A stretch of DNA of 56,870 nucleotides, from NCBI GenBank assembly GCA_016192345.1, contig JACPUH010000080.1, forward strand, positions 1-56,870, written 5' to 3'. This document shows positions 8,681-18,523 of this stretch, one piece after another. A program made the position numbers and the translations under genes. The notes beneath the pieces were generated by a model that was not told the DNA's origin, did not search any database, and was given only the letters and a program-made list of their open reading frames with translations. This stretch comes from Ignavibacteriales bacterium. GTDB lineage: Bacteria > Bacteroidota > Ignavibacteria > UBA10030. How positions within the stretch are numbered: the stretch's first letter is position 1; each line of letters opens with the position of its first letter.

Positions 8681-10117
8681 TCATGAATTCCGGAAGAACA
8701 GGAACCATACCACGATAAACAACGGTATGAGGATCGGGAGTGTGTATTTGACGATATACCCAAAGAAACTGGGCATTTCGATCTTCGACTGCTCCGCGAT
8801 CGACTTCACCATAAAATTCGGTCCGTTCCCGATGTACGTGCACGCTCCGAAGAACACCGCTGCGACCGAGATCGCCTGAACATACCGCCATGTCTCCCCG
8901 GTAATGGCAAACGCCCCCGGTTGCAACGGATTGGACAGACCCAGGGCGTCGGTCGTTGCCAACCCCAGAATCGCATCCATATGGTGAACATTATCAACGC
9001 TGGCCCCATGAAGTCCGAAGGAGGCACTGAGAAAATTCAAATAGGTCGGGGCATTGTCAAGAAAACTCGACAGCACTCCGGTTCCCCAGTAGTACTGCCC
9101 CGGGCTCACGATGCCGAGAACCGAGGAGTTTAATTCAAGCCAATCCAGGGCCGGGATCATGGTGGCAAAGATCCCGATAAAAAGAATGGCAACCTCTTGG
9201 ATCGGGTGAAAATTAAACTCATTCTTCTCGTGCACTTCTCTTTTCGTCGTATAATACGATGCGAAGGCAGCAGCCCCCATGATCAATTCCCGGATCATGA
9301 TCGGGTGCGAGATAAAGACCGCCGCCAGGATAATGACCAGGTAGAGAATATTCAACCCTCCGGAGAACTCCGGGTGATCAGGCTTCATGGCTTCGGCTTG
9401 CTGTTTCTTCGTAGCTTCTTTAAAGTGATAAGTATCAATAACATAGAACATGGCCAATAGGAACAGAACCGCCAAGGCCCATATCTCCCAGACTCTGGAC
9501 ACCACCCAGAAGAATGGGACTCCCTTGAGATAACCAAGGAACAACGGCGGGTCACCGATCGGAGTCAACGCTCCGCCGATGTTGCTGACGATGAAAATGA
9601 AAAAAATCACATGGTACGGTTTGATGCGAAACTTGTTGATACGAAGATAGGGACGGATCAAAAGCATGGACGCGCCCGTGGTGCCGAGCAAATTGGAAAT
9701 GACGGCACCGATACCGAGCAATGTCACGTTCTCCCATGGAGCAGACTTGCCGCGAATCTTTACGTGAATCCCCCCCGCCACGACGAACAGCGAGCCTATC
9801 AAAGCGATAAAACTGACATACTCATAGAAGGTCAGGAGGAGGCGCGGGACATTGTCCAGGACGATCACATAGTACAATACGGTCAATGCACCGAGGGTAT
9901 ACGCGACCACCGGATAGTTATGTTCCCACCAATGCCTGTTGATGAACGGTCCCACCGCGATGGCGCCAAGTAAAAGAATAAAGGGTGTAACCACCCAAGG
10001 CTCGACCGGCTTGATTTCCGCCCCCTCGAAAGAATGTTCCGTGAGGGTGAATAAGAGGAACAACCCGGCAGCAATCCCGGCAAAGATGAAAAGGTTGCGT
10101 TTCAAACCATGTTGCAT
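8681..10117 (-). CDS. NhaD-type sodium:proton antiporter (ArsB/NhaD superfamily)
   Basis: 478 aa with about 12-13 hydrophobic segments. Two half-repeat signatures of this superfamily are visible: ISNLLGTTGASMLLIRPYL / NIGGALTPIGDPPLFLGYLKG in the first half and GVLSSFLDNAPTYLNF in the second. Such proteins exchange Na+ for H+ or carry related anions; Na+/H+ exchange is inferred from family resemblance. It is placed between nuoM (21-nt gap) and nuoN (29-nt gap), same strand, clearly inside the respiratory operon. It is not a nuo subunit: it lacks the LKRMLAYSS-type motif of NuoL/M/N. Confidence 0.85.
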   Translation of the reverse strand: MQHGLKRNLFIFAGIAAGLFLLFTLTEHSFEGAEIKPVEPWVVTPFILLLGAIAVGPFINRHWWEHNYPVVAYTLGALTVLYYVIVLDNVPRLLLTFYEYVSFIALIGSLFVVAGGIHVKIRGKSAPWENVTLLGIGAVISNLLGTTGASMLLIRPYLRINKFRIKPYHVIFFIFIVSNIGGALTPIGDPPLFLGYLKGVPFFWVVSRVWEIWALAVLFLLAMFYVIDTYHFKEATKKQQAEAMKPDHPEFSGGLNILYLVIILAAVFISHPIMIRELIMGAAAFASYYTTKREVHEKNEFNFHPIQEVAILFIGIFATMIPALDWLELNSSVLGIVSPGQYYWGTGVLSSFLDNAPTYLNFLSASFGLHGASVDNVHHMDAILGLATTDALGLSNPLQPGAFAITGETWRYVQAISVAAVFFGACTYIGNGPNFMVKSIAEQSKIEMPSFFGYIVKYTLPILIPLFIVVWFLFFRNS

Positions 10118-10138
10118 AAGGTATTCCGTACGTGATGG

Positions 10139-11698
10139 TTATCGATTCTTCAACTCAACGAAACGAGCTTGCCCCCCCTGCCGTGCACTTTCCATGGTCT
10201 GCACGACCTGCTTCGCCATGCCGGCGGATGTCTTCAGAAACGTGCCGGGATAGACTCCGATCCAGACGATGAAAACCACCAGGGGAACCAACGTCGCGAT
10301 TTCACGACGCGTCAGATCGGTCAACGCATGCCCGCCATAAAGCCGGTCCGGCCTCATGGGGCCGAGCATCACCCGCTGGTACATCCAAAGCATGTAGACC
10401 GCCGCAAGAATGACCCCGGACGTGGCAATGATGGAATACGCAGAGCTTCCGAGGAAGGCGGACTTGAAACTTCCGACCAGGATCATAAACTCGCCGACAA
10501 AACCGTTCAGCCCAGGAAGTCCGATCGAGGAGAGGGTTACGATCATAAAGAATGTGGCAAAGACCGGCATGATTTTGGCCACTCCGCCAAAATCGGCAAT
10601 CGCCCGCGTGTGGGCACGGTCATACACCATCCCCACGATAAGAAAGAGCGCCCCGGTGGAGAGTCCATGGTTGACCATTTGTATGATAGCCCCCTGGATC
10701 CCCTCTTCCGTCATCGCAAATGTTCCCAGCACGACAAACCCCAGGTGGGACACGGAGGAGTATGCGACCAATTTTTTCATGTCCGTTTGCACCATCGCCA
10801 CCAAAGCACCGTAGATAATCCCGATCACGGCAAGGCTGCTCATCGTGGGGGTGAAGACGAACGCCGCGTCCGGGAAGAGCGGCAGGCAGAAACGGATAAG
10901 ACCGTAGGTTCCCATTTTGAGGAGCACCCCGGCAAGGATCACGCTGCCGGCAGTCGGAGCCTGAACGTGCGCATCGGGAAGCCAAGTGTGGAGCGGGAAC
11001 AGGGGGACCTTAATGGCGAAGCTCAGGGCAAAGGCAAGGAACATCCAGGATTGCACATTCAAGGCAAGGCGGGGACCCACGCCATACAGGACGTAAAGAT
11101 CCGTGGTAAATTGTCCTCCCGGGATGGTCGAGGCAGAGTACGCCAGGGCAAGGATCGCCACGAGCATTAGCAGGCTTCCGAACAATGTGAAGAGGAAGAA
11201 TTTGATCGCAGCATAGACCCGCTCCTGTCCTCCCCAGATACCGATGATAAAATACATCGGGATCAGCATAGCCTCCCAGAAAACATAAAACAGGAACAGA
11301 TCGAGTGCGGCAAACACCCCTATCATTCCCACCTCCAGCAACAACATCATCACCATATATTCCTTGATGCGGTGGGTGATGGAGTTCCATGTGCCGAGAA
11401 GGGCCAAGGGGGTCAGGAACGTGGTCAGGAGGATCAGCAGCAGCGACATACCATCTATTCCGACGGAATAGCTGATGGCAAGATTCTCAATCCACACCAC
11501 CTTGTGCTGGAATTGGAATCCCGCCGCCGTCGTGTCGAAGGCAAAGTACAGGTACAGGGAGACGACAAACGTGAGGGCGGTCGCTCCAAACCCCACCATC
11601 TTGATCGTGGTCACGCTTCCCTTGTCTACCAGGAGCAGCGCGAGTCCGCCGAGAAGCGGGAGGAATATGGTAATTGTCAGGATGTACTCAGTGAGCAT
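10139..11698 (-). CDS. nuoM: NADH-quinone oxidoreductase subunit M
   Basis: 519 aa with 14 predicted helices. LFYVFWEAMLIPMYFIIGIWGG carries the conserved Glu of helix 5; KVPLFPLHTWLPDAHVQAPTAGSVILAGVLLKMGTYG and MKKLVAYSSVSHLGFVVLG hold the Lys/His residues of the proton channel; LPGLNGFVGEFM closes the core. It is a membrane-arm antiporter-like subunit of complex I, 19 nt downstream of nuoL. Confidence 0.97.
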   Translation of the reverse strand: MLTEYILTITIFLPLLGGLALLLVDKGSVTTIKMVGFGATALTFVVSLYLYFAFDTTAAGFQFQHKVVWIENLAISYSVGIDGMSLLLILLTTFLTPLALLGTWNSITHRIKEYMVMMLLLEVGMIGVFAALDLFLFYVFWEAMLIPMYFIIGIWGGQERVYAAIKFFLFTLFGSLLMLVAILALAYSASTIPGGQFTTDLYVLYGVGPRLALNVQSWMFLAFALSFAIKVPLFPLHTWLPDAHVQAPTAGSVILAGVLLKMGTYGLIRFCLPLFPDAAFVFTPTMSSLAVIGIIYGALVAMVQTDMKKLVAYSSVSHLGFVVLGTFAMTEEGIQGAIIQMVNHGLSTGALFLIVGMVYDRAHTRAIADFGGVAKIMPVFATFFMIVTLSSIGLPGLNGFVGEFMILVGSFKSAFLGSSAYSIIATSGVILAAVYMLWMYQRVMLGPMRPDRLYGGHALTDLTRREIATLVPLVVFIVWIGVYPGTFLKTSAGMAKQVVQTMESARQGGQARFVELKNR

Positions 11699-11717
11699 GG
11701 AAAGACCTTCGTTCCGT

Positions 11718-13691
11718 CTACTTGAACATCAACCAAAAGAGAACCAGGACAATGCCTCCGACGAAAATCGTCGCATAGCGCTGGGCGAAACCGGTTTGGA
11801 TGAGGCGCACCTTTGAGCTGAGCCAGGCAACTCCCTGCGCACTCGCATTCACGAGCCAGTCAATGACGGAGACATCAAGCCCCCTCCAGAGAACCGTCTC
11901 GGATGCTTTGACCGTTGATCGAACGAACAGAGTATCGTAGGCTTCATCCACGTAGTACTTGTTCCAGAGTACCTGATACGTTCGCCGGTACTTTGAACGC
12001 CAGGCATCGGCAAGCTCCTGACGCTTCATATACACGGTGCGGGCACCGTAGATACCGGCCACGGCAATCCCGACCGAAAGCGCCATCAGCAAATACTCCG
12101 TGATCCCCCCATGATGGGGAGTCGCGCGGAGAGTGGTCATCGCCGGGGCAAATATCGGTTCCAGCCAGTGCTCGAGGGCATTTCCCCCCATCAAACTTTC
12201 CGGTACGCCGATAAACCCGCCGACCACCGACAGAAATGCCAGCACGATGAGCGGTACGGTCATGGTCTTCGGCGCTTCGTGCGGATGCGCATGATGGTGG
12301 TCGAAGCGCTCTTTCCCCTCAAATGTCAGGATCACGAGTCGGAACATATAGAAAGCCGTCACGCCGGCCCCTGCCGCGGCAATCGCCCAGAGAAGCACGG
12401 AACCCTGATCGCTGCTGAAGGCCTTCCAAAGGATTTCGTCCTTGCTGAAGAAACCTGCAAAGGGGGGGATGCCGGCAATGGCGATGGCTCCGATCAGAAA
12501 TGTCTTGTACGTCACGGGCAAATACTTTTTCAATCCTCCCATCTTCTGAATATCCTGCTCGTCATGCATCCCATGGATCACTGCACCGGAGCCCAGGAAG
12601 AGAAGAGCCTTGAAAAAGGCATGCGTCACGACGTGGAAAATTCCGGCGGTGAAAGCCGCGACCCCCATCGCAAGGAACATGTAGCCCAACTGACTGACTG
12701 TCGAATACGCCAGCACCTTCTTAATGTCGTTCTGAACCAGTCCGATGGTGGCTGCCATGATCGCCGTGAGGGCTCCAATGACGGCAACGACCTGAAGCGT
12801 TGCAGGGGCAAGGGCGAAGAGAATGGAGCATCGGGCCACCATATACACACCGGCGGTCACCATGGTCGCTGCGTGAATGAGGGCACTCACGGGCGTCGGG
12901 CCGGCCATGGCATCCGGCAGCCAGACGAACAGGGGAATCTGTGCAGACTTACCCGTTGCTCCGAGGAAGAGGAGGAGCGTAATCCAGATCATCACATCGC
13001 TCCCCGGGGTCATAACAGAGACACGGCCAAACACCGCATCGAAACTCAGGCTCTCGAATTGCACGACAATCAGGAACATTGCAAGAAGGAAACCGAAGTC
13101 GCCGATGCGATTGACAATAAACGCCTTTTTCGCGGCGTCGTTCGTCCAGGCCTTTCCCGGTGCATACCCCCCCACATCGAACTTCCGGTCGTACCAAAAG
13201 CCGATCAGGAGATACGAACAGAGACCCACCCCTTCCCAGCCGAGGAACATCAGCAGGAAATTGTCGGCGAGAACAAGGTTAAGCATCGCGAAGATGAACA
13301 GGTTCAGGTAGGTGAAGAACCGCCAGAACCCGGGATCGCCATGCATATACCCGATCGAATAGACATGGATCAGGAACCCGACGCCGGTCACCACCAACGT
13401 CATGAGAATTGAAAGTTGGTCGACCTGGTAGGCAACCGAGACGTTCACCGATGATGCCGTTCCGGTAAATGTCCCAATCCATGAGAAGAGTTCCACGATC
13501 CCCTTCCGCTGGTCGGGCTCGAGGCCAAGCATGTGAATAAACAAAGCGACAGCAACGAGGAAAGAGAGGCCGACCGTTCCGCTTCCGAGGATGCCGATCA
13601 GTTTTTCGTTCCTGAGCCTGGCGCCGAAGAGTCCCAGGAAAAGAAATCCCAGGAGAGGAAAGAGGACGATAGTGGGTGCGAAAGAGAACAT
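11718..13691 (-). CDS. nuoL: NADH-quinone oxidoreductase subunit L
   Basis: 657 aa, the distal antiporter-like subunit. MFLGWEGVGLCSYLLIGFWYDR, QIPLFVWLPDAMAGPTPVSALIHAATMVTAGVYM and IKKVLAYSTVSQLGYMFLAMG are present, with the long amphipathic lateral-helix region at the C-terminus (about residues 540-657). A His-rich stretch HHHAHPHEAP (about 457-466) occurs in a loop, which is common in NuoL. It starts 10 nt after nuoK. Confidence 0.97.
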   Translation of the reverse strand: MFSFAPTIVLFPLLGFLFLGLFGARLRNEKLIGILGSGTVGLSFLVAVALFIHMLGLEPDQRKGIVELFSWIGTFTGTASSVNVSVAYQVDQLSILMTLVVTGVGFLIHVYSIGYMHGDPGFWRFFTYLNLFIFAMLNLVLADNFLLMFLGWEGVGLCSYLLIGFWYDRKFDVGGYAPGKAWTNDAAKKAFIVNRIGDFGFLLAMFLIVVQFESLSFDAVFGRVSVMTPGSDVMIWITLLLFLGATGKSAQIPLFVWLPDAMAGPTPVSALIHAATMVTAGVYMVARCSILFALAPATLQVVAVIGALTAIMAATIGLVQNDIKKVLAYSTVSQLGYMFLAMGVAAFTAGIFHVVTHAFFKALLFLGSGAVIHGMHDEQDIQKMGGLKKYLPVTYKTFLIGAIAIAGIPPFAGFFSKDEILWKAFSSDQGSVLLWAIAAAGAGVTAFYMFRLVILTFEGKERFDHHHAHPHEAPKTMTVPLIVLAFLSVVGGFIGVPESLMGGNALEHWLEPIFAPAMTTLRATPHHGGITEYLLMALSVGIAVAGIYGARTVYMKRQELADAWRSKYRRTYQVLWNKYYVDEAYDTLFVRSTVKASETVLWRGLDVSVIDWLVNASAQGVAWLSSKVRLIQTGFAQRYATIFVGGIVLVLFWLMFK

Positions 13692-13701
13692 AAGCTTTAA
13701 T

Positions 13702-14001
13702 CTACCATTTCAGAATATTGATCTCGTCCAAATTGACCGTCTGTTTATTCCGGAACAAGGAGATGATGATAGCCAGGCCGATCGCCGCCTCCGCGGCAGC
13801 AACGGTCATGACGAAGAAAACCAACATCTGGCCGGTGACATCACCCAGAAAAGCGGAGAATGCAACAAGCGTCAGGTTGACGGAATTCAGCATCAACTCG
13901 ATGGACATGAAGACAATGATTGCGTTCCGCCGGGCGATCACACCAACGACCCCGATCATGAACAATATCGCACTCAAATAGAGATAGAGTTGGATCCCCA
14001 T
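13702..14001 (-). CDS. nuoK: NADH-quinone oxidoreductase subunit K
   Basis: 99 aa, three transmembrane helices, the normal length. The two membrane-buried glutamates needed for proton translocation are seen as E35 (FMSIELMLN) and E71 ([11 protein letters not shown]). It lies 3 nt after nuoJ and 10 nt before nuoL, so tight co-translation is likely. Confidence 0.97.
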   Translation of the reverse strand: MGIQLYLYLSAILFMIGVVGVIARRNAIIVFMSIELMLNSVNLTLVAFSAFLGDVTGQMLVFFVMTVAAAEAAIGLAIIISLFRNKQTVNLDEINILKW

Positions 14002-14004
14002 GGT

Positions 14005-14517
14005 TCAGTCCGGTTTCTTTTTCGCCAGGAGAATAGCGCCGATAATGGCGGCCAGCAACAAGATTGAGGTGACCTCGAACGGGAACAGGAACTTCGTGAA
14101 CAATTGTTTCCCGATGTATTCCACCGTTCCCACTTGCAGCGCCTGATCCGCATTGTACTCGGGGAGCCCCTCCGTCCCAGTGACGAAAATAGAGAGGAGC
14201 TCGAGCAAGAGGGCAAGACTCAATCCCCCGGCAATGATCTTCCTCGGAGAGATCGCGTCACTCAGCTTTCGCTCATCGCCCAGGTTCAATAACATGATCA
14301 CAAACAGGAAGAGCACCATGATGGCGCCGGCATAGACCAGGATGTGAATCACGGCGATGAACTGGGCCTGTAACGTCAAATAGAGTCCTGCAAGGCAGAA
14401 GAAATTCAGGATGAGATACAGAGCGGCGATGACGGGGTTTCGGCGGGTTACCATCAGAAGAGCCGAGCCGACCGAAGCAACCGCAAGGGAATAGAAAACG
14501 ATGGATTCGAGTATCAC
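14005..14517 (-). CDS. nuoJ: NADH-quinone oxidoreductase subunit J
   Basis: 170 aa, five predicted helices. The hallmark VIHILVYAGAIMVLFLFVIMLLNL, containing the pi-bulge region of helix 3, is present. The start is GTG at 14517; no good Shine-Dalgarno is visible. It is the first nuo gene of this block. The 39 nt upstream lead straight into an ABC permease gene, so nuoA-nuoI must be elsewhere or replaced. Confidence 0.95.
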   Translation of the reverse strand: MILESIVFYSLAVASVGSALLMVTRRNPVIAALYLILNFFCLAGLYLTLQAQFIAVIHILVYAGAIMVLFLFVIMLLNLGDERKLSDAISPRKIIAGGLSLALLLELLSIFVTGTEGLPEYNADQALQVGTVEYIGKQLFTKFLFPFEVTSILLLAAIIGAILLAKKKPD

Positions 14518-14556
14518 AGGATCGGGACCAGGAAATGAAAGGTTGCGTTCTTCATA

Positions 14557-15798
14557 TTATGATGCTCTCATCCAGCGCCATAACTCCGGTATCGTCGGAC
14601 GCTTTCCATAGACGAGGATCGCCACCCTGAATATTTTTCCCGCTGCCCACATCATACCAACGGCCGAAACGAGCAACAAACCCATGGTGGCAAGGATTTC
14701 CCACGTCGGCGGCATTTGGATGGGGATGCGCAGCACCATGAACGCCGGAGTAAGCACCGGGATGAATGAAAGGATTCTTATCCACAGCGAATCCGGATTC
14801 TGCATGGCCGGCATGGCAAGAACGATCGGAAAGACCAGGAGCAGGCTCACATAGGTCGTGATCTGTTGCGCCTCCTGCTCGGTCGTTACCGGAGAACCGG
14901 CCGCGACGAAGATTGCCGCATAGAGAAGATACCCGAGAATGAAATAGACCAGCGAGAGCAGGACATTCTGAAGAACGAACACATCGGCCCCGGTCTTCAG
15001 GGCAATTCCCAAACCGATAATCCCCCACAACAACATTTGCAGGATCCCCAGTCCGCTCAGGCCGAGAATCTTTCCGACCATCAAATCCCTCGCAGAGCAG
15101 GAGGAAAGCAACACCTCGATCACCCGGTTGGACTTCTCCTCCACCACGCTCCGAATCAGCAATTGACCCGAGGTGAGCACGAGGAACATCAGCATCATGA
15201 TCACGATATAGGCACTGAAGAACGTCTCCAGGAAGCCCGACTCCTTCTCCTCCCCCTGTTCGGAGATCTTGATCGACTTGACCCTGACATCGGCCATCAG
15301 TCTTTTCAGGCGGGAGGGATCGATCCCTTCGGCGGCGAGGCGCTGTTCGACGATCACTTCCTCAATGGTCCGGGAGAACCTCTCAGAGACGCGGATATTC
15401 CCGACGTTTTCGGCCCGGTATTCTACGGTTCCTCCTTCGGAAACATCGGCAGGGATATAGAAGTATCCTTCCATCTCCCCTTGGGCGATCATCGAAGGGG
15501 CCTTCACTTTCACATCCCCGAAACCGCCTTCCGTATGGAGGTTGCGGATAACATAATTCGGACGACCATCCGGCAGTTTGTATTTTTCCTCGATACGGGT
15601 CGAAAGAGCCTGCAGGATCCTCCCGGTCTCGTCGTAAATCCCGACCACGGTCGAAGTCTCATCCGGCTTTGAGACCAGTAACCCTGGCAGGACACCAAAC
15701 CCAACCATAATCACCGGCATCAACACAAGGGAAATGATGAATGCCTTGGACTTCACCTTCTCCAAGAACTCCCACTTCGCCACCTGGAGGTATTTCAA
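14557..15798 (-). CDS. ABC-2 type exporter permease (NatB-like)
   Basis: 413 aa. An N-terminal helix (about 20-40) is followed by a large extracytoplasmic domain (about 45-180) and then five to six C-terminal membrane helices. The conserved ABC-2 feature EEKSNRVIEVLLSSCSARDLMVGKILG precedes the first helix of the C-terminal bundle. It resembles the Na+-efflux permease NatB and related exporters; the substrate is not known. Its ATG overlaps the stop codon of the ATPase gene by 4 nt, so the two form a transporter. Confidence 0.9.
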   Translation of the reverse strand: MKYLQVAKWEFLEKVKSKAFIISLVLMPVIMVGFGVLPGLLVSKPDETSTVVGIYDETGRILQALSTRIEEKYKLPDGRPNYVIRNLHTEGGFGDVKVKAPSMIAQGEMEGYFYIPADVSEGGTVEYRAENVGNIRVSERFSRTIEEVIVEQRLAAEGIDPSRLKRLMADVRVKSIKISEQGEEKESGFLETFFSAYIVIMMLMFLVLTSGQLLIRSVVEEKSNRVIEVLLSSCSARDLMVGKILGLSGLGILQMLLWGIIGLGIALKTGADVFVLQNVLLSLVYFILGYLLYAAIFVAAGSPVTTEQEAQQITTYVSLLLVFPIVLAMPAMQNPDSLWIRILSFIPVLTPAFMVLRIPIQMPPTWEILATMGLLLVSAVGMMWAAGKIFRVAILVYGKRPTIPELWRWMRAS

Positions 15799-16949
15799 CG
15801 CTCCCCTCCTTTCCCGGACTCACGACCCTTCCGCTCCGAGTCAGACTTGATCTTGAGGAAACGAAATCCGGAGAAGGCGACGGCCGCCGTAATCACCAAA
15901 GGACCGATCCAGTTCGGATCTTCTTTGAGGGCTTCCACCACTGTGAACCCCAACATCAAGAGGATCCCCATGAGAAACGAGATAAAGGCTTTCTTGACCT
16001 CCGGGGCCATGGGTTGCGCCGCCTTGGCGACCGGCGGTGGATTGAGCTGTTCCAATGACTCCGGCATCCCGACAACATTGATGAAAATCGATTGGAGAGA
16101 GGGTTCCACCATCTCGAATTTTCTCAGGTTCAAACGACCATCGAGGCTTGCCATCAATTCGCGACTCTGCGTGACATCAACCAATTCCAGCTCCGCGTAG
16201 TTCTGGTAGACGTCGGCCCGTTTCACAATGGGGAGCAATTTCAGGAAGGCGCCATCCCCTTCAAATTCGAGACGGATGGAATTCGTGCCGTACTGTTTTT
16301 TGACATCGCGGAGCAACCCTTGCAACACGATCCTCCCCTTGTTGATCAGGCAGATGGTGTCGCACATCTTCTCCACCTGTTCCATTTGGTGGGTGGAGAA
16401 AACAATGGCAACATCCTGCTGGCGAAGTTCCATCAGGATATCTTTGAGGAGGATTTGGTTAACGGGGTCGAGGCCCGAGAAGGGTTCATCAAGGATCAGG
16501 AGTTGCGGCTTGTGAAGGATGGAGCAGATCAGTTGGACTTTTTGCTGGTTCCCCTTGGAGAGTTCTTCCACTTTTCGGTGTCCGGCATCTTTCAACCCGA
16601 AACGTTCCAGCCAGTAGGAAACCCGGGGGCGTGCCTCCGATTCGGACAGGCCTTTGAGGGAAGCGAAGTACAGAATGGTATTGGCGATCTTGCTCTTCCG
16701 GTACAGACCCCGCTCCTCCGGAAGATACCCGATGATGTTCCACATCTCCGGACTGAAGTGTTTCCCGTCAAAGGTGATCGTCCCGGCGTCCGGTTGAATG
16801 ACGTTCAGCACAGTCCGGATGGTCGTCGTCTTCCCAGCCCCGTTCGGTCCCAGCAATCCGAAAATCTCTCCTCGCTTGACGGTGAGCGAAACATCGTCCA
16901 CGGCCACAACACGATCGTATTCTTTTCGGAGGTGCGAGACGTTGAGCAT
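15795..16949 (-). CDS. ABC transporter ATPase with C-terminal membrane hairpin
   Basis: 384 aa. Walker A LLGPNGAGKTTT (residues about 33-44), Q-loop LPEERGLYR, signature LSKGNQQKVQ, Walker B LLILDEPFSGLDP and the H-loop STHQMEQ are complete. A C-terminal domain of about 90 aa follows, and then two hydrophobic segments (FISFLMGILLMLGFTVVEAL and WIGPLVITAAVAFSGF) not usual for NatA-type ATPases. The start at 16949 was chosen over the upstream in-frame GTG at 17099, since that would run through asnS. The ATG is 2 nt after the asnS stop, so translation is probably coupled. Confidence 0.9.
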   Translation of the reverse strand: MLNVSHLRKEYDRVVAVDDVSLTVKRGEIFGLLGPNGAGKTTTIRTVLNVIQPDAGTITFDGKHFSPEMWNIIGYLPEERGLYRKSKIANTILYFASLKGLSESEARPRVSYWLERFGLKDAGHRKVEELSKGNQQKVQLICSILHKPQLLILDEPFSGLDPVNQILLKDILMELRQQDVAIVFSTHQMEQVEKMCDTICLINKGRIVLQGLLRDVKKQYGTNSIRLEFEGDGAFLKLLPIVKRADVYQNYAELELVDVTQSRELMASLDGRLNLRKFEMVEPSLQSIFINVVGMPESLEQLNPPPVAKAAQPMAPEVKKAFISFLMGILLMLGFTVVEALKEDPNWIGPLVITAAVAFSGFRFLKIKSDSERKGRESGKGGER

Positions 16950-16951
16950 GA

Positions 16952-18247
16952 TCAGGGAGTCAACCGGTAGATCATTCGTGGGAAGGGAATCGTCTCGCGC
17001 ACATGGTCGAGTCCACAAATCCATGCCACGGTGCGTTCCACACCGAGGCCAAACCCCGCATGCGGCACGGTGCCGTACCGTCGCAGGTCCAGGTACCACT
17101 CGAATGCTTCCTGGGGAAGGTTGTGTTCCCTGATCCGTTCGAGCAGGACATCAAGGTCATCCTCCCGCTGACTGCCACCGATGATCTCCCCGTATCCTTC
17201 CGGAGCGAGCACATCCACGGCAAGCGCCACCTTCGGGTTGTTCGGGTCCCGTTTCATGTAGAACGCCTTCACCTGGGAGGGATACCGGTGGACCATCACA
17301 GGGCGGTCGAACTGCTCCGAGATGACCGTCTCATCCGTCCCCCCGAGGTCATTTCCCCACTCAAATGGCAAGCCCTTCGACTGGAGGATCGCGACAGCCT
17401 CGTCGTACGAAATTCTCGGAAGCGGGCGTTTGACGTTCTCCAGGAAGGATATATTCCGCTCGAGCGCTTTCAGCTCCGGAGCCCGGTCCTTGAGTACGGA
17501 CTGGACAATATACTCCAGGAATTCCTCGGCAAGATCCATATCGTCGTTCAGATCCGCAAACGCAACCTCCGGCTCGACCATCCAGAACTCGGAAAGATGC
17601 CGCCGTGTTTTGGATTTCTCGGCCCGGAAGGTCGGTCCAAAGCAATACACCTTGCCGAACGCAAGAGCGCCGGCCTCTGCATAGAGCTGCCCGGACTGCG
17701 TCAGGTAGGCTTTCCCAAGGTCGAAATACTCGGTTTCAAAGAGCGTGGAAGTCCCTTCACACGCGGCGGGGGTCAGGACCGGGGAATCGATCAACGTAAA
17801 CCCGCGGTCATCAAAGAAGTCACGGATCGCCTTGATGATCCGATGACGGACACGCATGATGGCATGCTGACGTGACGAGCGAAGCCAAAGATGCCGGCGG
17901 TCGGCAAGGAACTCCACACCGTGGTCTTTCGGCGTAATGGGATACTCTTTGGCGATGGCGTAAACCGTGACATCAGAGACTTCCAACTCGAACCCTCCCG
18001 GTGCGCGGTCCTCCTTCCGGACTTTCCCCCGCAGAGCAAAGGAGGATTCCTGGGTCAGGTCATCGAATTTCACGAAAGTCTCTTCGGGAACCGCCCCTTT
18101 CATCATCACGCCTTGTACTACGCCGGTGCCGTCGCGGAGCAACAGAAACCGTATCTTGCCGCTCGACCGCTTGTTGTACAGCCAGCCCTGCAGGAGGACT
18201 TCCTCTCCCACATGCCTGCCCAACTCTTCGATGTAAACTCGCTTCAT
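16952..18247 (-). CDS. asnS: Asparaginyl-tRNA synthetase
   Basis: 431 aa class IIb synthetase. The N-terminal OB-fold anticodon-binding domain (about 1-110) begins [24 protein letters not shown]. The catalytic core has motif 2 ([26 protein letters not shown]) and motif 3 ([16 protein letters not shown]). The TGT/AsnRS-type core supports Asn and not Asp specificity. It charges tRNA-Asn in the cytoplasm. A promoter lies at 18289-18317. The downstream ABC genes are nearly contiguous. Confidence 0.96.
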   Translation of the reverse strand: MKRVYIEELGRHVGEEVLLQGWLYNKRSSGKIRFLLLRDGTGVVQGVMMKGAVPEETFVKFDDLTQESSFALRGKVRKEDRAPGGFELEVSDVTVYAIAKEYPITPKDHGVEFLADRRHLWLRSSRQHAIMRVRHRIIKAIRDFFDDRGFTLIDSPVLTPAACEGTSTLFETEYFDLGKAYLTQSGQLYAEAGALAFGKVYCFGPTFRAEKSKTRRHLSEFWMVEPEVAFADLNDDMDLAEEFLEYIVQSVLKDRAPELKALERNISFLENVKRPLPRISYDEAVAILQSKGLPFEWGNDLGGTDETVISEQFDRPVMVHRYPSQVKAFYMKRDPNNPKVALAVDVLAPEGYGEIIGGSQREDDLDVLLERIREHNLPQEAFEWYLDLRRYGTVPHAGFGLGVERTVAWICGLDHVRETIPFPRMIYRLTP

Positions 18248-18523
18248 GGTTTTCTGTTTCCCCGTTGCGCAACGAAAAATTCGCCGTCAATATACCAAAC
18301 TTATGGGTTATCTTCAAACATATTTATGGCAGACGTTCATGATATGACGATGGGGCCCGATGGGTTGTCTCCGGGGGAGGTCGTTCGCGGAATCAAGGGA
18401 ACCATGGGTAGAGACCGATGCAGTTCCGCCTTCCCCCTCAACGGATGTTTTCCTTTTATGAGACTTCGGCACATCATCAAACTCCGGGAAGGGTCACTCT
18501 CTTGAGAGCTTCAGGGGAACCCC
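18248..18523. other. Intergenic region upstream of asnS
   Basis: 276 bp. It contains the asnS promoter (18289-18317). The rest (18318-18523) shows only a short palindrome (CTCTCTTGAGAG, 18498-18509) and no convincing gene, terminator or riboswitch. Confidence 0.6.
18289..18317 (-). promoter_or_regulatory. asnS promoter
   Basis: Minus strand TTGAAG (18312-18317), a 17-bp spacer, and TATATT (18289-18294), 42 nt upstream of the asnS ATG. Confidence 0.65.

Noticed and set aside
12111..13412. 433-aa open frame on the plus strand
   Set aside because: Fully antisense to nuoL, with charged low-complexity sequence and no family features; a shadow of biased codon use.
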